Assembly: GCA_943324925.2 (NCBI GenBank)
Contig: CALPNL020000013.1
Span: forward strand, 1-20,454
Reading direction: 5' to 3'
Source: Chitinophaga pinensis
Lineage (GTDB): Bacteria > Bacteroidota > Bacteroidia > Flavobacteriales > Flavobacteriaceae
DNA: 20,454 nt
A program made the position numbers and the translations under genes. A model generated the notes under the pieces. It had not been told where the DNA came from, did no database searches, and saw nothing but the letters and a program-made list of their open reading frames with translations. Positions 15,612 through 20,454 of this stretch are shown piece after piece. The stretch's first letter is position 1. Each line of letters opens with the position of its first letter.

Positions 15612-16865
15612 ATGAAAATTCTAGCATCAGTTGTTTATAGAAACTTCACGTACTTGTTTATCAATCAATTCTTCAATTTAATAGTTCCGCTTTTAGTATT
15701 TCCATTTTTACTTAAAACCCTAGGACTAGAGTTGTTTGGATTATATAGCTTTGCTTATTCAGCAACGCTATTCTGCTTTATGTTTTGTGATTATGGATTT
15801 AATTTTTCTGGATCTAAATACATCGCAATCAATAAATTAGATATTCAAAAACGAGATACTGCCTTTTCTACCATTGTCACTTTGAAGGGCTTAATTGCCA
15901 TTGTAATTTCAATTTTATGGATCGCCTTTGTGTTTTATTATCCAATATTTAAAAATAATATCAATTTTGGACTTCTTTTTTTAGGAATGATTTTGGGTAA
16001 CGCAATTAATTTACAATGGTTTTTTCAAGGAATTGAAAAATTAGGGTGGTATTCAACAATCAATTCAGTAATTAAATTAGCCTCAAACATTGTGATTCTA
16101 GTTATGGTTAATTCGGCAGCCGACATCAATTTAATTCCATTAATCTATTCCATTGCTTTTATTTTAACGGGCTTAATTACCTACGTAATTGCTATTTATT
16201 CGGAGAAAATAAGTTTTATCTCTTCATCAATAAACACCTTCAAGCAATTTCTAAAAGAAGGATTCGATTATTTTATAACCATCAGCACTACCTCATTAGT
16301 TTTTAATGGAACAATTATCATCTTAAGTTTCTTTGAAAAAAGCATTTTAATTATTGGGGCTTTTGCTGCGCTGGATAGAATAATAAAAATTTTAGTTTCC
16401 ATTTATGTTCCCTATTCAACGGCGATGTATCCTAGAAACATGGCAAATTTTCAAATCGGATATGCCGAAGGTCGAAAATCAGTAATCAAATATGGAACTT
16501 TTGCCCTTATTTTTTCATTAGTAAGCGTGTTAATTATCTTTTTGTTTTCGGATGAAATAGTAAGTTTTTTATATCCAAAGTTGGTTATCTATTCTAATTG
16601 GCTTAAATTGTTTTCTTTTTGGTTCTTTTTTATTGTTTTTAATAATTTGTTAGGGTATCATTTTTTAAACGGATTAAATAAATCAGATGTTTTTAGAAAT
16701 ATTAATATCGTTTATACCCTAATTACAGTTACTTTAATGGTTGTGGGATGTTATTTATTTTCATTCAAAGGCTGTATCGTTTCGGTTCTCTTTGGGGAAG
16801 TGCTATTAGCAATTATGTTATTGACAAAAACCAGACAAATTCTATCCACCATAAAAACCAATTAG
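15612..16865 (+). CDS. wzx: Wzx-type oligosaccharide flippase
   Basis: The 417-aa product (ATG 15612 chosen; the longer in-frame TTG start at 15567 lies within the previous gene) is a polytopic protein with about 12 hydrophobic helices. It has the polysaccharide-synthesis (Wzx/MOP) hallmarks NFTYLFINQFFNLIVPLLVF at the N-terminus, LGLELFGLYSF (37-47), DYGFNFSGSK (60-69) and LQWFFQGIEKL (134-144). QWFFQGIE is especially typical. It flips undecaprenyl-pyrophosphate-linked repeat units across the inner membrane. It starts one base after the methyltransferase stop and is 6 bases from wzy, as expected of a linked Wzx/Wzy pair. The basic loop after TM segments fits the family. Confidence 0.92.
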   Translation: MKILASVVYRNFTYLFINQFFNLIVPLLVFPFLLKTLGLELFGLYSFAYSATLFCFMFCDYGFNFSGSKYIAINKLDIQKRDTAFSTIVTLKGLIAIVISILWIAFVFYYPIFKNNINFGLLFLGMILGNAINLQWFFQGIEKLGWYSTINSVIKLASNIVILVMVNSAADINLIPLIYSIAFILTGLITYVIAIYSEKISFISSSINTFKQFLKEGFDYFITISTTSLVFNGTIIILSFFEKSILIIGAFAALDRIIKILVSIYVPYSTAMYPRNMANFQIGYAEGRKSVIKYGTFALIFSLVSVLIIFLFSDEIVSFLYPKLVIYSNWLKLFSFWFFFIVFNNLLGYHFLNGLNKSDVFRNINIVYTLITVTLMVVGCYLFSFKGCIVSVLFGEVLLAIMLLTKTRQILSTIKTN

Positions 16866-16871
16866 TAGATT

Positions 16872-18116
16872 ATGGTTATTTCTTATAATAAAAATTTACC
16901 GTACCAAATTCTGTTTGGATTGTGTTGCGCAGTTCCTTTTTTAAGCAATTACGAGCTGACTTTTGCCTTATGGGTATTCACCATTTTTATTACTTTTCGC
17001 ACGTCCTATTCTTCAAAATTTTTAACCTATGCTCTTTGTTTTGTGCTGGTTTTTTTAATTGCATTTCTTTCCACCGATTTTTCAAATTCCAAACCCTATT
17101 TTATAATTAGAGACATTACCTACCTTTTAAAACCCTTTTTAGGACTGCTTTTAGGGTATCAAATAGTTAGATTTCTTAAGAAAAACGTACTTCAAACGGT
17201 GGTTTATTCTGGCCTTGGGGTTTCGATAATTCATGTTTTGGTTATTTTAAAAACCTATATTATTTACCGTCATATTTCAGTAGCGTTACTCAGAGATTTT
17301 TGTGGTTTCTTCAGTGATTTTGAAGTTTTCGCCTTAATTTTTGTGATTTTTCATAAAGAATTCCAAATAAACTTTAGTAAAAAAACCTATTATATACTTA
17401 TAGCTATTATTGGGTTTTCCATCTTTATGTATTTGTCGCGAACTAATTTTATTCAATTTGTAGTATTGTATTTGGGCGTGAAGGGTTATTTTGTTCTTAA
17501 CAGAAGAGCATTAATCGCAGTAACATCAGTAGTAGCGGTTTCGGTAGTTTTATATTCGGTAGTTTTAATAATCAACCCAAAAAGAACAGGTTCTAGCGTT
17601 GAAGAATTTTTATACAAAATAAAAGTAGCACCAACCGAGCCTTTCAAAACGAAAGTTAATGTTGCCGATTATAAAGATTTTAACGTCAATTATCGCTCAG
17701 TTGAAATACTTTACACTTTAAAACAAGTTCGATTAAGAGGTCCGCAGGCAATGATTTTCGGAAGCGGACTAGGGTCTCAGGTCGATTTAAAACAAATTGT
17801 CCATCTAGGCGATATGGATTTAAGATACATTTCGGTTCTTCATAATGGGTTCATGACTACCTATTTAAAATCGGGAATTATCGGGGTGATCATTCTTATA
17901 TTTTCCATTATTTTACTTTTTAACCAAAGGAAATCAGCGCTTCCACTCAACCATCAAATTAACTATCTCTTGGTAGGCACAAGTGTTTTTTTAATCGTTT
18001 CTAATTGGGTTTTAATGGGATATTATTTTACTCAAGATTCTAAATCCATAATTGTAGGATTGCTTTTTGCCCTCAAAGAAATAAATGAAAAAGAGCAAAA
18101 GGAAGCGGCCAATTAA
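16872..18116 (+). CDS. wzy: Wzy-type O-antigen polymerase
   Basis: The 414-aa product is polytopic, with about 10-11 hydrophobic helices and a large periplasmic loop (about 234-320) before the last ones. Family features are a short SRTNFIQF (189-196) with Arg190, the FGSGLG (296-301) segment and LHNGFMTTYLKSG (323-335), the pattern seen in O-antigen ligase/polymerase (Wzy_C-like) proteins. It lies directly after wzx and would join flipped repeat units at the periplasmic face under control of the Wzz-like protein. A ligase (WaaL) role cannot be separated by sequence alone, but the position with wzx favours polymerase. Confidence 0.8.
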   Translation: MVISYNKNLPYQILFGLCCAVPFLSNYELTFALWVFTIFITFRTSYSSKFLTYALCFVLVFLIAFLSTDFSNSKPYFIIRDITYLLKPFLGLLLGYQIVRFLKKNVLQTVVYSGLGVSIIHVLVILKTYIIYRHISVALLRDFCGFFSDFEVFALIFVIFHKEFQINFSKKTYYILIAIIGFSIFMYLSRTNFIQFVVLYLGVKGYFVLNRRALIAVTSVVAVSVVLYSVVLIINPKRTGSSVEEFLYKIKVAPTEPFKTKVNVADYKDFNVNYRSVEILYTLKQVRLRGPQAMIFGSGLGSQVDLKQIVHLGDMDLRYISVLHNGFMTTYLKSGIIGVIILIFSIILLFNQRKSALPLNHQINYLLVGTSVFLIVSNWVLMGYYFTQDSKSIIVGLLFALKEINEKEQKEAAN

Positions 18117-18125
18117 TTTTAGAAC

Positions 18126-18159
18126 GATGCAAACTAGTTTAAAAAACTATATTTGCATC
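18126..18159. repeat. Imperfect inverted repeat overlapping the promoter of the GT4 gene
   Basis: An 8-bp perfect outer stem, GATGCAAA (18126-18133) with TTTGCATC (18152-18159), and a 6-bp inner stem, TAGTTT (18135-18140) with AAACTA (18144-18149), close a 3-base AAA loop, with a 1x2 internal loop between them. The right arm overlaps the -7 box at 18148-18155. It may be a terminator-like hairpin for wzy (no T-tract follows) or an operator for the next gene. Confidence 0.55.
18148..18155 (+). promoter_or_regulatory. Candidate -7 box for the GT4 gene
   Basis: TATATTTG, a perfect TAnnTTTG match, ends 20 bases before ATG 18176, the same distance as at 745-752. No TTTG lies at the usual -33 distance, so it may need an activator or be weak. 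It is embedded in the inverted repeat at 18126-18159. Confidence 0.5.
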
Positions 18160-18175
18160 ACTTATTCCATTATAT

Positions 18176-19291
18176 ATGAAAGTGCTTTTTCAAACAAGAA
18201 CCAATTTATTCGATGCTCCTGGGGGAGATATGATACAATTGCTAAAAACGAAAGAACACCTTGAAAAAATCGGAGTTGAGGTTGATGTTTCCTTAGAATT
18301 TGAACCCGATTTATCAAAATACGACTTGGTTCATTTATTCAATTTGATGGAACCGCAGGACATCTATTTACAAATGTTAAATGCCAAAAAGCAAAATAAG
18401 AAAATAGCATTATCTACCATTTACGGACTTTATACAGAATTTGAAAGAAAAGCCCGAGGCGGATTATTCCAACAACTTGCCAATGTAATTTCGCCCTACC
18501 AAATTGCCTATATTAAAACAGTAATTAAACAATATTATGAAAACCGTTTTCACAAAGGGGTTTTCAAAATGCTGTATAAAGGGTATTATGGATTAATGAA
18601 AGAAATAGTAGACAATACAACTATTTTTTTACCGAATTCTGTTTCAGAAATGAACAGAGTAGCCGATGAATTTAAACTAAAGAATTATCACTTTGCAGAT
18701 ATTCCCAACGCAATAGACAAAACTATTTTTTCTGATGATGAAAACGGTAAAGCCAACCCCTTTTCAAAATATCAAGATTGCATTCTTTGTGCTGCTCGAA
18801 TAGAAGGAAGGAAAGAAACGTTAAACTTAGTTCGAGCGGTAAAAGGCACCAAATACAAACTAGTTTTAGTTGGAAAAGAATCTAAAAACCAAAAAAAATA
18901 TGTCGCTAAAGTACATCAGGAAGCCGGCGACAATGTATTTTTTTTAGGAGCAATACCTCACGACGATTTAAAAGAATTATATAAAGTGGCCAAAGTACAC
19001 GCTTTGGTGAGTTGGATGGAAACACCTGGACTTTCCTCTCTTGAAGCCGCTGCTATGGGCCGTAATATTGTGGTTACCAAAAAAGGCGACACCTATGATT
19101 ATTTTGAAGATTATGCCTTTTATTGCGATCCTGACGACGTTAATTCAATAAAAAAAGCTATCGATAATGCTTTTTCCTCTAAGGTAAATCCGAAATTAAA
19201 ACAAAAGATTTTAGAAAATTATACATGGGAAAAAACGGCTGAAGCAACCTACAAAGCCTATCAAAAAATAGTAAACATAACCATTAATTAA
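18176..19291 (+). CDS. GT4-type glycosyltransferase
   Basis: The 371-aa product is a retaining GT-B-fold glycosyltransferase (group 1). The N-terminal domain begins MKVLFQTRTN, with an APGGDMIQLLKTKEHL segment (14-29). The C-terminal donor-binding domain shows CAARIEGRKETLNLVRAV (205-222), KYKLVLVGKES (227-236) and the EX7E motif Glu282 to Glu290 in SWMETPGLSSLEAAAMG (279-295). GT4 enzymes of this type build the repeat unit on the cytoplasmic side of the membrane; the sugar and linkage cannot be read from sequence. The preceding 59-base gap holds a promoter-like box and an inverted repeat; 63 bases separate it from the next gene. Confidence 0.88.
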   Translation: MKVLFQTRTNLFDAPGGDMIQLLKTKEHLEKIGVEVDVSLEFEPDLSKYDLVHLFNLMEPQDIYLQMLNAKKQNKKIALSTIYGLYTEFERKARGGLFQQLANVISPYQIAYIKTVIKQYYENRFHKGVFKMLYKGYYGLMKEIVDNTTIFLPNSVSEMNRVADEFKLKNYHFADIPNAIDKTIFSDDENGKANPFSKYQDCILCAARIEGRKETLNLVRAVKGTKYKLVLVGKESKNQKKYVAKVHQEAGDNVFFLGAIPHDDLKELYKVAKVHALVSWMETPGLSSLEAAAMGRNIVVTKKGDTYDYFEDYAFYCDPDDVNSIKKAIDNAFSSKVNPKLKQKILENYTWEKTAEATYKAYQKIVNITIN

Positions 19292-19325
19292 TCTTCCGAA
19301 AAGCAACTAAATTCCTTTATTTTCT

Positions 19326-19333
19326 TATTTTAG
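19326..19333 (+). promoter_or_regulatory. Weak -7 box upstream of the DUF1972 gene
   Basis: TATTTTAG has one mismatch to TAnnTTTG and ends 21 bases before ATG 19355, which fits the local spacing. No -33 element is visible. It is listed only because of the distance match. Confidence 0.25.
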
Positions 19334-19354
19334 CCATCTGATTGAAAATAAATA

Positions 19355-20454
19355 ATGAAAATAGCCATTTTAGGAACGCGTGGAATCCCAAACCATTACT
19401 CGGGATTTGAGCAATTTGCTGAATTTTTTTCAGTATTTCTTGTAGAGAAAGGCCACGATGTATACGTTTATAATTCCCACGACCATCTATATCAAGAAAA
19501 AACATTTCATGGCGTTAACATTATTCATCAATACGATCCGGAATATAAATTAGGCACTTTTGGTCAGTTTATTTATGATTATAATTGTATAATGGATTCT
19601 CGGAAACGAGATTTCGATATCATTTTACAATTAGGCTATACCAGTAATTCCATTTGGCATTTCTTACTCCCTAAAAAACCAATTATAATTACCAATATGG
19701 ACGGGTTGGAGTGGAAGCGCTCTAAATATTCCAAACCGGTTCAACAATTTTTAAAATTTGCCGAAAGATTAGCTATAAATAGCAGTGATTATCTGATCTC
19801 TGATTCCTTGGGGATTCAAAAATATATCAATGGCAAATACCAAGTTTCTTCTACTTATATTGCCTATGGCGCAAAGGTATTTACTTCGCCAAACGAAGAA
19901 GCCTTGAAAGATTATAAAGTAGACAAACACAATTACCATATGATTATGGCTCGTTTTGAACCAGAAAATAATATTGAAACTATTCTTGACGGAATTGTAT
20001 TGGCGGGCTATGAAACGACCGTTTTAGTTCTCGGAAATCATAAAACCAAATACGGAGATTATTTAAAAAACAAATTCAAATCGTACAATCAAATTCGATT
20101 TATAGGTGCTGAATTTGATATCAATAAACTAAATAATTTAAGATATTTCTCTAATTTTTACTTCCACGGACATTCTGTAGGAGGAACTAATCCCTCTTTA
20201 CTTGAAGCCATGGCGTCGAACGCTTTTATTATTGCTCACGACAACCATTTTAATAAAGCCATTCTAAAAGAAAACGGCTATTATTTTTCAAATTCCGAAG
20301 AGGTTAAAAATATTTTAGATACAATCAAAAAAAATGATAACTTGCAATTAGTTCAAAACAACTTTGACGCGATTGAAAATGAATTTAATTGGGATAAAAT
20401 AAATGGAGAATATCTTCAACTTTTCGAAGAATGTATTTCAAAATCTAAAGCAGG
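19355..20454 (+). CDS. DUF1972-family glycosyltransferase (rhamnosyltransferase type), 3' truncated by the window
   Basis: The gene starts at ATG 19355 and remains open to the window end (about 366 codons), so its C-terminus is missing. The opening MKIAILGTRGIPNHYSGFEQ is the DUF1972 hallmark, and TNMDGLEWKRSKYSK (about 112-126) is also typical. The GT-B C-terminal part has MARFEPENNIETI and the motif GHSVGGTNPSLLEAMAS, the variant EX7E region of this family, with the closing Glu. Characterised relatives include pneumococcal Cps2T, a beta-1,4-rhamnosyltransferase. This fits the dTDP-rhamnose genes rfbA, rfbC and rfbD in the same locus, so L-rhamnose transfer onto the lipid-linked sugar is a reasonable inference. 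Confidence 0.85.
   Translation, partial: MKIAILGTRGIPNHYSGFEQFAEFFSVFLVEKGHDVYVYNSHDHLYQEKTFHGVNIIHQYDPEYKLGTFGQFIYDYNCIMDSRKRDFDIILQLGYTSNSIWHFLLPKKPIIITNMDGLEWKRSKYSKPVQQFLKFAERLAINSSDYLISDSLGIQKYINGKYQVSSTYIAYGAKVFTSPNEEALKDYKVDKHNYHMIMARFEPENNIETILDGIVLAGYETTVLVLGNHKTKYGDYLKNKFKSYNQIRFIGAEFDINKLNNLRYFSNFYFHGHSVGGTNPSLLEAMASNAFIIAHDNHFNKAILKENGYYFSNSEEVKNILDTIKKNDNLQLVQNNFDAIENEFNWDKINGEYLQLFEECISKSKA

Overview
The window looks like a chromosomal segment from a member of the Flavobacteriaceae (Bacteroidota), probably Flavobacterium or a close relative. The DNA is AT-rich. Several genes are preceded by the Bacteroidota-type -7 box TAnnTTTG, and Shine-Dalgarno sequences are mostly absent. 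The proteins are typical of the group: a TatA with an FGGKKIPEL hinge, a carboxypeptidase-regulatory-domain surface protein, and a DUF6909-type protein. The genus is inferred from protein style, not from a marker gene.

Left part (1-5429), mostly conserved or housekeeping genes: the 3' end of tex, a bidirectional hairpin terminator, and a small tatA on the minus strand. Divergent from tatA are a single-pass membrane protein that resembles only the N-terminal part of flavobacterial M23 peptidases, then a GH3-family adenylating enzyme and a secreted protein with a carboxypeptidase-like regulatory domain. Next comes a 559-aa protein with a nucleoside-phosphorylase-like C-terminal half. No peptidase remnant is visible after the truncated M23-like gene.

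Right part (5438 to the end), a surface-polysaccharide (O-antigen or capsule, Wzx/Wzy-type) locus, all on the plus strand and tightly packed. It holds a Wzz-like chain-length regulator and rfbA-rfbC-rfbD for dTDP-L-rhamnose (rfbB is absent). Then come an SDR epimerase, a large polytopic membrane protein, a second related SDR, an FkbM methyltransferase and a polyprenyl-phosphate-sugar-synthase-like GT2. After these lie a lipoprotein, a class I methyltransferase, a Wzx flippase, a Wzy polymerase, a GT4 glycosyltransferase and a DUF1972 glycosyltransferase of the rhamnosyltransferase type that runs off the window.

Working model: nucleotide sugars made by the Rfb enzymes and the two SDRs feed cytoplasmic glycosyltransferases. 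The lipid-linked unit is modified by methylation, flipped by Wzx and polymerised by Wzy under Wzz control. The most interesting sub-block is 8701-14190. Two paralogous CDP-paratose-epimerase-like SDRs, one with Phe in place of the catalytic Tyr, flank a possible GT-C-type membrane glycosyltransferase and are followed by a DPM1-like GT2. This could be a small module that makes an unusual sugar, loads it on polyprenyl phosphate and adds it to the glycan outside the membrane. That assignment is inference. No mobile elements, RNA genes or CRISPR arrays were seen, and no gene-free stretch exceeds 300 bases.
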